From contig CM074179.1 of NCBI GenBank assembly GCA_037179385.1, positions 73,646,719-73,710,718 of the forward strand: DNA of 64,000 bases. The letters run 5' to 3'. This stretch comes from Holothuria scabra. Its lineage: Eukaryota; Echinodermata; Holothuroidea; Aspidochirotida; Holothuriidae. A program made the translations under genes and the position numbers. How positions within the stretch are numbered: the stretch's first letter is position 1; each line of letters begins with the position of its first letter. This document shows positions 12,801-22,640 of the stretch, piece by piece. The notes under the pieces were generated by a model. The model was not told where the DNA came from. It saw only the letters and a program-made list of their open reading frames with translations, and made no database searches.

Positions 12801-13255
12801 CCATTTTAGACCAAGTAATGGTCAGTGTTAAACAACAGTGCAGGTCATTACCATCAATACTGACCCATGTAGCTATAACCCTGTACTGTACTGTACGTTT
12901 TTTACCCAATTGTCCAACGTTTTTACAGATACAACTGTAGGTTATTCCAATATGTTGGCGGGAACCAGGACAACCAGAAATCAAATGTGAGACAGCATAC
13001 TGTAGACCAAACTGGGAGAGTCCTGGCCTAGCCCAGACCATGACGGTTAAAACCTTTAATTGTGGTGGTGCAGTACTCACATTACAGTAGATTTTGTACA
13101 ATACTGTACTTACAGCTCTGAAGAATTTCAGTTAAAGATTCTATACAACTTTCTGTGCTGTAGTCAAATCCTGCTTCCCGACACAATGCAGCAACAGCTA
13201 CAGAAAGGGCCCTCCTGTGTGCTGCAGCACGTTTGGAATTAGCTGTAGTTGTCAT
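605..13255 (-). CDS. TAF8: TAF8, transcription initiation factor TFIID subunit 8 (five coding exons)
   Basis: TAF8 is a histone-fold subunit of TFIID, the nuclear complex that recognises RNA polymerase II core promoters; in other animals it pairs with TAF10 and contacts TAF2. Five exons joined as 13255-13114, 10363-10202, 8373-8249, 2627-2480 and 894-605 give 867 nt, 288 residues plus stop, close to the 310 residues of human TAF8. Every junction has AG acceptors and GTAAGT, GTAAGC or GTGAGT donors, and reading frame is kept. Residues about 15-95 form the histone fold, with QSYISECGRSAKS across the first junction. FPDPHTYIKT lies at 133-142 and RSVERALTHF at 164-173. An acidic Ser/Gln-rich stretch precedes the basic tail KVRKPKLKKKR (278-288), which resembles the nuclear-import tail of human TAF8. 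The identification rests on remembered family motifs, not a search. The promoter and any 5' noncoding exon are not located. Confidence 0.94.
895..2479 (-). other. TAF8 intron 4
   Basis: Phase 1 intron of 1585 bp with no coding potential or recognised repeat. It contains A-rich and T-rich runs (898-935, 1896-1912) and nothing else I can name. Confidence 0.8.
2480..2627 (-). CDS. TAF8: TAF8 coding exon 4
   Basis: Encodes residues 144-192 plus one base. QQRSVERALTHFIAKT followed by DSQTLF corresponds to the conserved human segment RRDVERALTRFMAKTGETQSLF. The acceptor is TTATGGCAG and the donor GTGAGT at 2474-2479. The preceding intron, about 5.6 kb, is the largest in the gene and holds the 145-bp tandem array. 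Confidence 0.94.
4150..4250 (-). repeat. SINE body fragment, copy 1
   Basis: About 100 bp (GGCTCACTGGCTTTC, later GGTGGCAGTAAATTCCACTT) match the body of the repeat at 9817-9900 and 25993-26335 at roughly three bases in four. The tRNA-like head is absent, so this is a degraded fragment in TAF8 intron 3. The upstream GCCAGCCAGACAGTCAGCCAG run at about 4060-4090 may belong to it. Confidence 0.5.
4790..6395. repeat. 145-bp tandem array rich in TGACCTTTGACC
   Basis: Eleven head-to-tail units. The TGACCTTTGACC anchor starts at 4837, 4989, 5136, 5281, 5416, 5561, 5706, 5851, 5996, 6141 and 6286, spaced exactly 145 bp in most of the array and less regularly at the left. Each unit contains GACCCCATGTGACCCC, the anchor, CATAACGCATCAACATATCA and AATCCAAGTTTCCTACC. 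Units become more diverged toward the left edge and the last one changes toward the CA tract. The array lies in TAF8 intron 3, and a three-unit relative is in intron 1. Confidence 0.95.
6411..6465. repeat. CA microsatellite ending the 145-bp array
   Basis: Imperfect (CA)n with CATA interruptions, directly after the last 145-bp unit. The intron 1 copy of the repeat also ends in (CA)n followed by CGCC, so the microsatellite seems to be part of the repeat's end structure. Confidence 0.9.
7810..7876. repeat. Low-complexity C/T tract
   Basis: Alternating runs of C and T with the phrase TTTTTTTGTCTC repeated three times. Simple sequence in TAF8 intron 3. Confidence 0.9.
8249..8373 (-). CDS. TAF8: TAF8 coding exon 3, proline-rich segment
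   Basis: Encodes residues 102-143. The first part (QESMYPTGTP and a Lys/His-rich stretch) is variable. The end carries YLPLFPDPHTYIKTA, the most diagnostic TAF8 block, preserved almost unchanged between animals and the reason the gene was recognised. The acceptor is TTTCTTTCAG and the donor GTAAGT at 8243-8248. The exon starts in phase 1 and ends in phase 0. Confidence 0.95.
9817..10125 (-). repeat. tRNA-derived SINE, copy 2, with internal minisatellite
   Basis: Read on the minus strand, 10125-10065 resembles a tRNA: TGATCAAGTGGATAGAGC (A-box region) and GGAGTTTGAATC (B-box region). After a 25-bp minisatellite comes the body that also occurs at 4150 and 25993, ending near AGCCAGTGAGCT. Pol III-type boxes and a shared downstream body are the usual SINE layout. 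It lies in TAF8 intron 2. Confidence 0.65.
9915..10083. repeat. 25-bp minisatellite, 6.8 copies
   Basis: Units begin at 9915, 9940, 9965, 9990, 10015, 10040 and 10065 with AGATTCAAACTCCAGATCCC and a GGCC spacer. Only one or two bases differ between units. The unit is the B-box segment of the surrounding SINE. Confidence 0.95.
10202..10363 (-). CDS. TAF8: TAF8 coding exon 2, end of histone fold
   Basis: Encodes codon 48 (Tyr, split by the intron) to residue 101 plus one base. YISECGRSAKSFSELTGR matches the conserved core of the TAF8 histone fold (human ISEIGRSAKS), followed by PMVTDVAMAVSQMG, the last long helix. The acceptor CAG lies at 10364-10366 and the donor GTAAGC at 10196-10201. Both flanking introns are phase 1. 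Confidence 0.93.
11445..11915. repeat. Second TGACC-type tandem array with CA end
   Basis: Three diverged units related to the 4790-6395 array, with anchors near 11507, 11612 and 11757 (the last a perfect TGACCTTTGACCTCC). They are followed by imperfect (CA)n at 11881-11915, then CGCC and GATTCCTTTTGC, matching the tail after the first array (CGCC, GGTTTCTCTTTTC). It lies in TAF8 intron 1. Confidence 0.85.
13114..13255 (-). CDS. TAF8: TAF8 coding exon 1, start of histone fold
   Basis: Encodes residues 1-47 plus one base of codon 48. The basic start MTTTANSKR leads into RRALSVAVAALCREAGF, then ESLTEILQS, the first helices of the histone fold. The donor GTAAGT occupies 13108-13113. Seventeen bases upstream of the ATG is an acceptor-like TTTCCCAG behind a T-rich tract (13273-13302), so an upstream exon, probably 5' UTR, is likely. 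No in-frame stop separates that acceptor from the ATG, so a longer N-terminus cannot be excluded; human TAF8 has about 14 more residues before the fold. Confidence 0.92.
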
Positions 13256-13272
13256 CTTGAAGAGTGAACCAC

Positions 13273-16200
13273 CTGGGAAATTAAAATGAAAAAAAAAAAT
13301 TGTACTTTATGAATTACAGTGTATTGGAACAGGTTGCAGCTAATTCACACAGTATCAAAAACATCAAATTATGTTATTATTTCAATGAAAAGAACAAATT
13401 TTAGGCCTACTGTACTTGTATCAGTACATCTAAAAAGGGAATCCTTGCCATTATCCTGATTTGGCAAGAAGTACAGTATGCTTTTCTCTTCTCCAAGACA
13501 TCATGAAAATTGTCAGAAAGCCACATGTGATGTAATGTAGTTTTGGTGGACAACCTGATAGTATTTTGGACTGTGTCTATGACTAAACCAAAGGCTATTC
13601 ATACTTGGTCAGGACTTCAAGTTGAGTCCAGGCCTGCACCTAAGTCTACTACGTAGTCATTTTAATACACAGGACTATGGCAGCCTAATGTTATAGTTAG
13701 CCCATATACTGTACTGTAGCCCATGCGAAAACATGTTTACATTATACTGTACATGATTGATGGTCCATGGATTTTCCATGACAAAATTCCTTCACCACTG
13801 CTGTGAACAGCGCCATCACTGATACCGTAGCAAACTCTCATCATCTCATCATGATACAACCAAGCTGTGCAGCAGTCAATGATTCCACATATTCACATTT
13901 AGTGCTGTACTGTATCTAACATATTGCGACTGTACTTTTGATTCTTGTAGGAAATATTTGAAAAAAAAAATATTGTCGCCACCAACAGTAGCTCTGTTAG
14001 GAAAAGATTTAAATGGTAACAGTAATTACTGTAGGTGCATTATTTTACAACAATTAAAGAAGTCAAATAGGGGAATGATTATAATGGATTACAGGAATGT
14101 ACAGTGTAATTTGCACATTTTAGCAAAACCATCTTTATCATTTGGAAATGATGAAATGACAATCATCACTGGTACAAGAAAACAATCACAACACAGGCCT
14201 TGAATTTTAAGGTGTGTGAGTGTGATCATACAACACCACTCGCCTAAAATCACTGCGAGCAGGGTGATTTTTGCACAACTACATGAAGATGGGGGCCGTA
14301 AAGTTAAAAACAGCACACCTACTGTACGTACCACACCCCTTACTTTCCTGAGTCCCAAGTGAAATTTGTAGCACACCTGGAAGGCTGGAAACCCTAAAAC
14401 TCAAGGCCTGACAAGAGATTGAAAAATTCCCTGCAATTCTATGATTTCTATTCTTTCAAAGCTTTAATTGTTCTACAAGACTAAGAAAGTTTTAGCAGAA
14501 GAAGCATAAAATGTCCTTGAATGTTCTTTTTTGAAACTGTTGACATGATTGACAAAGTCCTTTGTGGTTTTGGAAGAATAGAAACTTTGTCTTCATAAGT
14601 AGGCCCATGTGGTGTATTTATGTACTGTATCCTCCTATCATGTGACCCACCTACTGTAGCAGTACTGCATGTAAACTGTGTATGCACTGTAGGCCTATAA
14701 CACCTTGAATGCCTGAAATGTGGCTTTCATTAATTTTTTTCAACAAAGAGTTTTTGAAAGATTTTTGACTGCCAGTTGCAGTATGGAAAGAGTAGGCCTA
14801 CTTGATTGCTAATAATTATTTTCAAAGCATAATGTTTGCCTTTCCACTACACCCCACTGTAAAGGCCTTTCTGTGTAAAGTGCGTACATGGGCCCTATGG
14901 TATGTGTGTATGCAACATACAGTACTGTACCTAACATTAGGACAAGTACTGTACCTGTGTCTCCCAAATGTATTCCCAGACATCAGACAGAAGTTTTGCA
15001 CTATGAGAATGACTGAACTCCTGACAATGAGGGTTACTGTCTTGTCTTTAGCTGTAATAAATTGCAGTGTCAAAACTGCATTATTTTATGAAAGGTCACG
15101 AGCAGTCCCTGAAACTTACAGTACTTTGAAGAAAATGCAAAACATAACAATTTTCAGCTTATTTCTCTTCAAAGTATCTTTCATTATGTTTAATGAATTC
15201 ACATTTGCATTCAAGGTAGATCAAGCATTTAGGCCTACTTCAGATAGTAAATTTCACATTTGAAGGGAAACAATGTTATCACATGACTCTCAACAGCCAA
15301 TCATGAAACAGGACAGTTTACAACACTGCTTCAAGTTGGGATGACTTCACTTGCCCTTTAAGGTCGGCAAAATATTCATTGTCACTCAGTACACACTGTT
15401 AATATTCACACAGCTAAGTAAGTAAAAAGTAAAAAGTCTCAAGTCTCATGTTGTGTAACAAACATCTCTCTAACAAAATACCCAGACCCAATCAAAGGTC
15501 AATTACTGTTGTAGACCCTACACAGTAATTACACTTGGACAACAGAATTATTTTTGAGGATATGAAATTCACTAGCTTGCTATAAGCAGGCTGTTGTGTT
15601 TGCGTTTCAACTACAGTATTACATTCAAATATCAAAAATTTTACTTTCGCTACTGTAAATAATGCTATGAGTCTTTCAACGGCTTCACTATTGAACAGCC
15701 CACGTTTCCATTTAAGTTACATGGCATACCTATGGTATACAATAGCCTGCCGACTTTCTAGCGAATCTCATTTATGACCACCAAATAGTACGTCACGACA
15801 AAAATTAAAAAACTAAATTATATCTCGCGTAATAGGTAATATATATCCATCGAACGTATGGCCTAGTACACATTTTCCACCTACAAAAGCTTATTAGGTT
15901 GTTCGCCGTTCGTTGTATCAGTTGTATGTACCAAAAAACACTATTCATACTTGTTTCGTGCACCACGTGACCATCTCATGTTTACTAATTCGTCCCTCAA
16001 AATGCAGGATTCCTGTAAATGGAAACTGGACGAAGGTTTGCAGACTCTGTATATTATACTGTTTAGAGAGGTGTATTATGATTTTGAGAGAGTGCCATCT
16101 TTCCGCTACTACAGAGTCTGCTCTGCAGGCTAGAAATTCACATGCACTTTGATTTGGTATGATTACAGTACCTACTATGCAAGTTTGCTGCACTGGTAAT

Positions 16201-16785
16201 TTTACAACAGTATGCAGTGGTACAGTACTATCAGGAGTTGGAATACTGTACAGTTGGTCTTGGAATGCAGGGTGCATTTAATGTAAAGCCTTCACCAGAG
16301 GTGCCCCAAGGTTTTCGTGACCATACAGTACGTACCCCAAGATTTTCTGTACTGTGAATAAACAATACGTACTGCAGCAATCCATAGGGGTCTATACATA
16401 CAGTATACATGACTGTGATGCATACACAGTCACCATACATTGGCAATGCACGTACAGTACAGCTACGTATACACCTTAGAACTAAGTCAGTAGCAGTCCG
16501 TGAGGGGCAAGGAAAGTGTTACAGAATTGATCTTCAACAGGTGTCAACAGAAATGTACAATTACAGGAAAGGTACAAATGAGTATCATAAATGCTATGCA
16601 TATTTTACTTCCTCACCCAAGTGTACAGTAGGCCTACATGTACAGTAAGAGGGAGTTGAATATACAGTTTTTCTGTATCTGACCAATCGATAACGTTTTG
16701 CATTAAAGGGCCATATTCAAAACAAGTTCCTTTACAGAACAACCACATAAAATTTTACCTAAAAGCTGTATAATAATATAGGCAC
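13273..16785. other. Region upstream of TAF8, no firm gene
   Basis: It should contain the TAF8 promoter, but no promoter element can be fixed. The sequence is unusually rich in TACAGTA/TACTGTAC words. An open frame of 153 codons at 14802-15263 has no recognisable domain and looks fortuitous. A short frame at 16002-16133 is listed separately. Confidence 0.6.
16002..16133 (+). CDS. Unrecognised 43-residue open frame
   Basis: Starts MQDSCKWKLDEGLQTLYIIL and ends YYRVCSAG. The balanced composition, alternating charged and aromatic residues, and position 2.7 kb upstream of TAF8 on the opposite strand make a small exon of a divergent gene conceivable. An in-frame ATG lies upstream at 15951. There is no family match I can name and no clear donor, so it may be chance. 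Confidence 0.18.
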   Translation: MQDSCKWKLDEGLQTLYIILFREVYYDFERVPSFRYYRVCSAG

Positions 16786-17139
16786 GGAATATAAGGTATT
16801 CAGGTTCCAGTGTTGTCATTTACCTTGATTTCCAAAAAGCCTTTGACAAAGTACAGTACCTCTAGGTAGACTCATAGTAAAATTGCATAGGTTTGGCATG
16901 GCTCAGTGGATCAATTGGTGGATCAATGGTAGGTCTCAGAGAGTTGTTGTCAAGAGCAATTTTTCTTCTTGGAAAGAAGTCTCAAGTGGTGTACCACAAG
17001 GTTCTGTTCAAAATTCTTAATCTTCATAAATGATATTGATACCTACAGTACTGTAGCTCTATCACTGCCAGTATAAGTAAGTTTGCTGATTATACTGTGC
17101 TAAGCTCTATAGAAAGGTTGGGGATAAGGATGATTCCTT

Positions 17140-17294
17140 GGAGTCATGCAAACTGTTTAACAAGAAATTTTCCCACTGGCTAATGATAGCCTAATCCCTA
17201 ACCTAATCCCCAACCCTAAAAAAGAATACAAATGATACAATACAATGGAAACAACCAATCAAGAAACACCTTGTTAAGCAGAGCACATCAACCA
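17140..17294. mobile_element. 155-bp MITE in the CR1 remnant
   Basis: The LINE reads through once this segment is removed. The 8 bp GATTCCTT flank it on both sides (17132-17139, 17295-17302), a typical hAT or P-type duplication. TGTTTAACAAG near the left end is inverted as CTTGTTAAGC near the right end. A related piece (GATACAATACAA, then CCTTGTTAAACGGTGCCCC) is at 43187-43240. Confidence 0.75.
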
Positions 17295-17950
17295 GATTCC
17301 TTATTGCTTCAGATTGATCTGGATAGGTTATTTTCATGGTCTCAGACTTGGCAAATGTCTTTTAATGCTGATAAGTGCAAAGTCTTCCAGTCTGGTTAAG
17401 ACTAAGGATCCTCGCTATGATTATTCTATGAATGGTACAATTTGAACTAAGTGACTTCGGAAAAAGACCTACTGAAGGTGTAGTTTTTACGAGAGATTTA
17501 AAGCCATCTAGGCAGTGTGCAGCTACTGTACTGCTGCAAGGGCAAATAGGGTGCTTGGGTTGACCAGGAGGAATTTTTAGAGTTTCAGTAAAGAAATTGT
17601 GCTAAATTTGTATAAGCAGCTGGTTAGACCCCATCTAGACTATCCTGCACAGGCCTGGAGTCCCTTCTTTGAAAAGAAATTGCTTTTAGAGCAAGTTCAG
17701 AAGAGAGCTACTTGACTCATACAGTACCTGAGGTTAGAAATCTACCTACAGTAATCCCCAAAGGCTTTAAGCTGCTTGGGCTTACCACTTTGGAGCTGAG
17801 AAGGATTAGGGGAGACATGCTCGAGGTATACAAATTTCTATCTGAAGGAAATCCTTTGTTAGCTTGTAGTTATTTAAAGGTCCAAAGTAATCCTGGGGTT
17901 AGAGGCCAATGAAAAAAGCTTGATAAGTCTTTTGCTAGACCAGACATTAC

Positions 17951-19723
17951 CAGGGAGCAATTTGTTCGGGTTCGCATCGCAATTTGCGATTCAAAAACGA
18001 GGAAAAATTGATAATTGCGATACATCATTCGATCTTGAATAGCAGACTTGCGATGCAAAATTTCAGCAGGTATTGTGACTTTGAATGTACACAGAATAAA
18101 ATAATGTTAGGAGAAAATAAAACCAGAAATTGGAAGTCATGAAAACTGATCATGCAAAACCAAAAATTGGCCCCGTACTTGCTCCGCAAACCACGTTGTT
18201 TCCAAATAAAATCACCTTAATTTTCCGCTTTCAAGAATTTAAACCCATGAACTCGCCCTGCAGGAGAGATGCATTGTTTACTACAGTACTACGTACATCG
18301 GCATTGAAGGCAAAGTCCGCGGAAAGCAACTGGTTTTGCCCTTGATTATTCTGGTAATGACAGGAGACTTTTGCCGTCGATTAATCTTTACATTATTCTC
18401 AGTCAAACATGCTCTACATTCTCAAATCACTGTTTAAACTCCTAAAAATTGTGAATATTTAAGGCTGTAAACATGGTTTGAAATTATAGATCACTGCGTA
18501 AATATTTCATCCTTTTGTTCATGTTGCATAACTGACGATTCCGTTCTGTACGGTTCTACTGGATGCAAAGAAACTGCGCGCCAAGCAACACCCGCATTCC
18601 AAATCGGCAACGATGCAAGTTTGCCCTCGAGACTAGGCTAGGCTCAGAAATCTTAATGTAAAACCTTGTTAGGATAGCACAGGAGCCAAAACAAGCAACT
18701 CTGAAGGAAAACATATCGTGCAAGGAAATTGCTGAAGTAAAGTTTTTAAAAATATTAGGCAGGGCTTACTTTGAGTATTCTACACATGCCGTGAAACTAT
18801 TTAATGAAGTGAATGTCATCTAGATAATTTTGTATCCCTGTCAGCTTTTACATTTTGGACTGGCTAACCTTGAGAAGGGATTACCTGTACAGTAGAATGT
18901 ACTACAGTAGTGTACTGTCTTTAAGTCAGATTTTAAGGGACACTGAGGAGATCATAGGTTCACTTTTTTGACAACTTATGAAAGGATTTAAGAAGCCTCA
19001 AAACTTGCTCAGATTATCATAAGTTTTTAAACCTACTAAATTAATTCAGCTGATGACCTCTTTTTTCATCTGTATTACTGTAAGTTAAATTGGGTGAAAT
19101 GTTTTGGACATTTTGGGGTGAATCTCTGTCCTATAGGATTAGCTTGATTCTTCACATCGGCAGTTACTCTGCTTGGTTGTACATTGTAGGAGATGGAGCT
19201 TTGATTCATAAAATGTAATGGGTATGGGAAGACTAATTGGTAGTCAGTATGTCGCTACAAGCAAGTGGTGGCCCAATGTTAGGTAAGGGAAATCAGCGAA
19301 AAAGGAAGACCCCCTAGTGACAATGTGGACAGTGATGATGAAGAGGCATATGGATGGTTGCATCTGATGAATGTCAATAAAAGATGGCTATGTTCTCTGA
19401 TTGGTTGCTTTCATATGTCTGTACGTCATACCACTGCTCTTGTTCCAAAATGTTACTGAGGGAATTATTTGGCCTGAGTGTAGTTATACTGCATAGGTGA
19501 TACAGGTCATATGGACGCATAAAGCATGATGTTTCATTACCTGTAATATCATACCTACCCTTCAGTCTTGGATTCTGTAGTTTTTTACAAGCTGCTGTAA
19601 AAATATGCAGCTAGGAAATGTAAATATAAAAAGTTGCTAATCATTTTTGGGGGATTGCTAATCAATTCTGAATAATGAGTAGCAAAACTGCTAATCAAAA
19701 TTTTAAAAACAAATTGCTCCCTG
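17951..19723. mobile_element. 1.77-kb DNA transposon with 5-bp duplication
   Basis: Perfect 14-bp terminal inverted repeats CAGGGAGCAATTTG and CAAATTGCTCCCTG, flanked by ATTAC on both sides (17946-17950, 19724-19728). Removing the element restores the LINE codons ...DIT-V-RKFSFSH. No transposase is recognisable, so it is non-autonomous or decayed. CAGGG termini resemble hAT elements, but those usually make 8-bp duplications, so the superfamily is open. Confidence 0.85.
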
Positions 19724-19866
19724 ATTACTGTAAGGAAGTTCAGTTTCTCTCATGGGATTGTTAATGAGTGGAACAGCCTGCCTGAGTGGGTTGTTAACTC
19801 CACATCAGTGCACAGTTTTAAGGTAAATATTGACAAGTTTTACCATGACTGCGGTAGAATCTAATC

Positions 19867-20280
19867 CAGTGTTTGCACCATGTAGGAAAATCGTACCCGG
19901 GTACCCGAACCCGATCATACTGTAAACCCTGCAGTATCTTTTGTCCGCCCCGCAGGCTAGGCTATGCACAGTATAGTACGTAGGCCTATATATGCTGTTT
20001 CGTGAAATGGTATAGGAGCAGATGTTAGAAACACACATCACAGAAATTGTTTCTGTAAAAGTGCCATTTAACAAAAGCACGATATGGAAACAAACAACTT
20101 CATTTCAAATAATAATGAATGAGATGTGGGTAAATGCGTTTGTTACTTTCAATAACCATGCTATTTTGCAAAGGTCAAAAAGAAATCATAGAAAAACACT
20201 CCCCGGGTAGTAATTTTCTACTCGAGTAACAAGAACGAGGGTCGGGTCCCTGGGTACCCTTGTACATGGTGTAAACACTG
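19867..20280. mobile_element. 414-bp hAT-like MITE in the CR1 3' UTR
   Basis: Terminal repeats CAGTGTTTGCACCATGTA and, inverted, CAGTGTTTACACCATGTA, flanked by a perfect 8-bp duplication ATCTAATC (19859-19866, 20281-20288). No coding capacity. Subterminal GGGTACCCG-type palindromes lie near both ends. Confidence 0.9.
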
Positions 20281-20402
20281 ATCTAATCTTTCTGGGCTCA
20301 TTAGGTGTTGGTGGTTTGCTTTTGTTTTTTGGGGGGTTTTGGATTAAAGGGCATCTTATGGGATCTTTACAGTCCTCCTTTGCCCTTTAACCTGCTATGT
20401 TT

Positions 20403-20940
20403 TGAACCTACAGTAAGAAATTTGTTTACAATGCATTGACTGTCAGCTCTGTCTTCACAACTATATTAACCTGAACCTGAACACCCCTCTCCTTAGTGCA
20501 GCCTCATTCCCCATCCCTTGTGTTACCTCAAGACAATACAAATTTAATGTTTCAAACATGTGCCTTCAGCATGAATACGTTTTTCTTTAATATACAGTAA
20601 TTCTTGTCATTGTCTCAATGATTCCATCATTGTGGGTGTGGCCTTTAATAGTCAAATCACACCTGATAGAAAGAGCTGAACCCCCTCCCCCACAAAATAT
20701 CTCTTGAGCCTTTCTTTGGAAACTATGTACAAGGCAAGATTGGCACACCGCAATTATTAATCATGCCCCTTCCTTTTTCTCCATTGTTTGCAGCCAGTGC
20801 AATTAAACTTTACTGTTTTCCCATACTCTCTATGATAGCCCACACCGAAAAGTACATTTGTCATACGCCAAAGAGTCACTCCAAGGTGGAGGTGTTTGGA
20901 ATTATACGCCACACCAGTTGTTCCAATGGGTTGGCTATGC
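20403..20940. other. Spacer between CR1 remnant and MITE copy 1
   Basis: No gene or repeat boundary recognised in these 538 bp. Confidence 0.6.
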
Positions 20941-21564
20941 CGGGGTCGGTTAGTTTCCGCCCTCGCTACTTTCCGCCCCTAAAAATCTTAGGGCGGAAAG
21001 TAATGTTTGAAATTAATGTGTTACAAATAACTGTTAACTTCAAATTTCAAATCCAAGTGCAAGACAAGAATGAAATATGTGGATAGGCCTTAAACTTTTT
21101 CAGTATCCTCATCGAAAAGAATGAATTGTATGACCTTTTTCCTAAATGGCAATTCTAGTCACAGACTCATATTTTTTCACGAACAGTATAGGCTAAGTAG
21201 TCTGCTTGTCTATAGGTTGGCTTATGATGATTGGGTGAACAAATTGTTCACAGTGCTGAATACCGTATACCTGTACGTACCTACGTATTAGTATACTGAA
21301 GTCTACAGTGAGAATGTTGCTTGGAAAGACGTCAACATGGCAGTAACAGGAGTCACATTGAATAGAAAAAGACATCGATGAACTTTGAAACTCTAAGGAA
21401 AAGTTGATGGATCTTCATTTGACACAAGTAGGCTACCACTGAAATCATATTCTATTCCATTATTTTTTGCCCCCCAGAAAGATGTTATATGCTAAAAATA
21501 AAAGAGGCGGAAAATACCGTTTTAGAGGGGCAGAAAGTAGCGAGGGTGGAAACTAACTGTAACC
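20941..21564 (+). mobile_element. TTTCCGCCC MITE, copy 1 (624 bp)
   Basis: Left end CGGGGTCGGTTAGTTTCCGC, right end GGAAACTAACTGTAACC. Flanking 8-mers GGCTATGC (20933-20940) and GGCTAGGC (21565-21572) are a one-mismatch target duplication. A subterminal hairpin TTTCCGCCCCTAA/TTAGGGCGGAAA lies at 20971-21001, and further GGCGGAAA boxes lie near the right end. No transposase. Confidence 0.88.
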
Positions 21565-22014
21565 GGCTAGGCCTATGCCAACTGCTGTAATTTTCCCTGC
21601 AGCAGCCAGGTACGCCGTACGCCAAATTTGTTGGCGTACATTTCTGTACGCCAAAGATCTTTCTGTGAGAGGCCCTACTTTCCAGTATGGATGATAGCTA
21701 CATTAGGTCTATATCAGAGACACTTCATGACAAAAGTACTGTAAATGAAACAAATCAACTTCCCCCTTTCAATGTTGGCTAGGCTAGGCCTACTACTAGG
21801 CCTAGGCTAGTACAACCTTTTAAGTATCAACTAGGCCTAGGGCACAACATTGAAAGGTGGAAGGGGGGGGGGATGCAAGGGAAGTTTGAGAGGTCGAGAG
21901 TGCATTTTGTTACCGTACCAGCGATTTTGTTTCCTTTGTTTTGTCGGGGATTGTAGCTAGGTCTAACGTTCCTGTAGGCCTGGTCTAGGCCTATGTAGGC
22001 TAGGCCTGACATAG

Positions 22015-22640
22015 GGTTACAGTTAGTTTCCGCCCCTCAAAAACGGTGTTTTCCGCCCCTTTTATTATTACCAGAAAACATCTTTTTGGGAGGGGAAAGT
22101 AATGGAATGGAATGTTATATCAGTGGTACTTTCGTAAAATGAAGATTCCATCAACTTTTTCTTAAAGTTTCAAACTTCATCAATGTCTTTTACTATTCAA
22201 TGCGACACCCGTTACTGCCATGTTGACGTCTTTCCAAACAATATTCTCACTGTAGACTTTAGTATACTTATACGTATTTACGTACAGGTATATGGTATTC
22301 AGTGCTGTGAACATATGTTCACACATTCAGCAGAAGTCTGCGTATATACAAGCGGACAACTTAAACGTAAAAAAATGCAAGTCCGTGACTAGACTTGACG
22401 TTTAGAAAAAAGGTGGTAAAATTCATTCTTTTTGATGATTTTTGATGAGGATACTGAAAAAGTTTAAGGCCTAGGCCTAGCCATGAATTTCATTGTTGCC
22501 TTGTAGTACTGGGATTTGAAATTTGAAGTTAACAGTTATTTTTATCACATGTTAGTTCAAACATTACTTTCCGCCCCAAGATTTTTAGGGGCGGAAAGTT
22601 ACGGGCGGAAACTATCGAGGGCGGAAACTAACGGACCCCC
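22015..22640 (-). mobile_element. TTTCCGCCC MITE, copy 2 (626 bp, inverted)
   Basis: Same family as copy 1 in reverse orientation: begins GGTTACAGTTAGTTTCCGCC, ends GGAAACTAACGGACCCCC. Perfect 8-bp duplication TGACATAG at 22007-22014 and 22641-22648. The interior matches copy 1 in reverse, for example TTTCCAAACAATATTCTCAC. Confidence 0.92.

Larger units (their letters stand above)
16790..20402 (+). pseudogene. Decayed CR1-type LINE, split by three insertions
   Basis: Homologous to the fresher CR1 at 22668-25056 along its whole length. Reverse-transcriptase motif A remains as GTTGTCATTTACCTTGATTT (VVIYLDF) near 16813. The motif C region near 17085 reads KFADYTVLS with a damaged catalytic Asp. 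LELRRIRGDML lies near 17790, SFSHGIVNEWNSLPEWVVNS near 19745, and the 3' UTR GGGCATCTTATGGG near 20350. Frameshifts and stops are frequent. Insertions at 17140-17294, 17951-19723 and 19867-20280 interrupt it. It is 5'-truncated within the RT domain. CR1 elements copy themselves through target-primed reverse transcription; this copy is dead. Confidence 0.9.

Noticed and set aside
14802..15263. 153-codon open frame upstream of TAF8
   Set aside because: No domain, no splice context and a counter-frame of 83 codons on the other strand; consistent with chance in this length of sequence.
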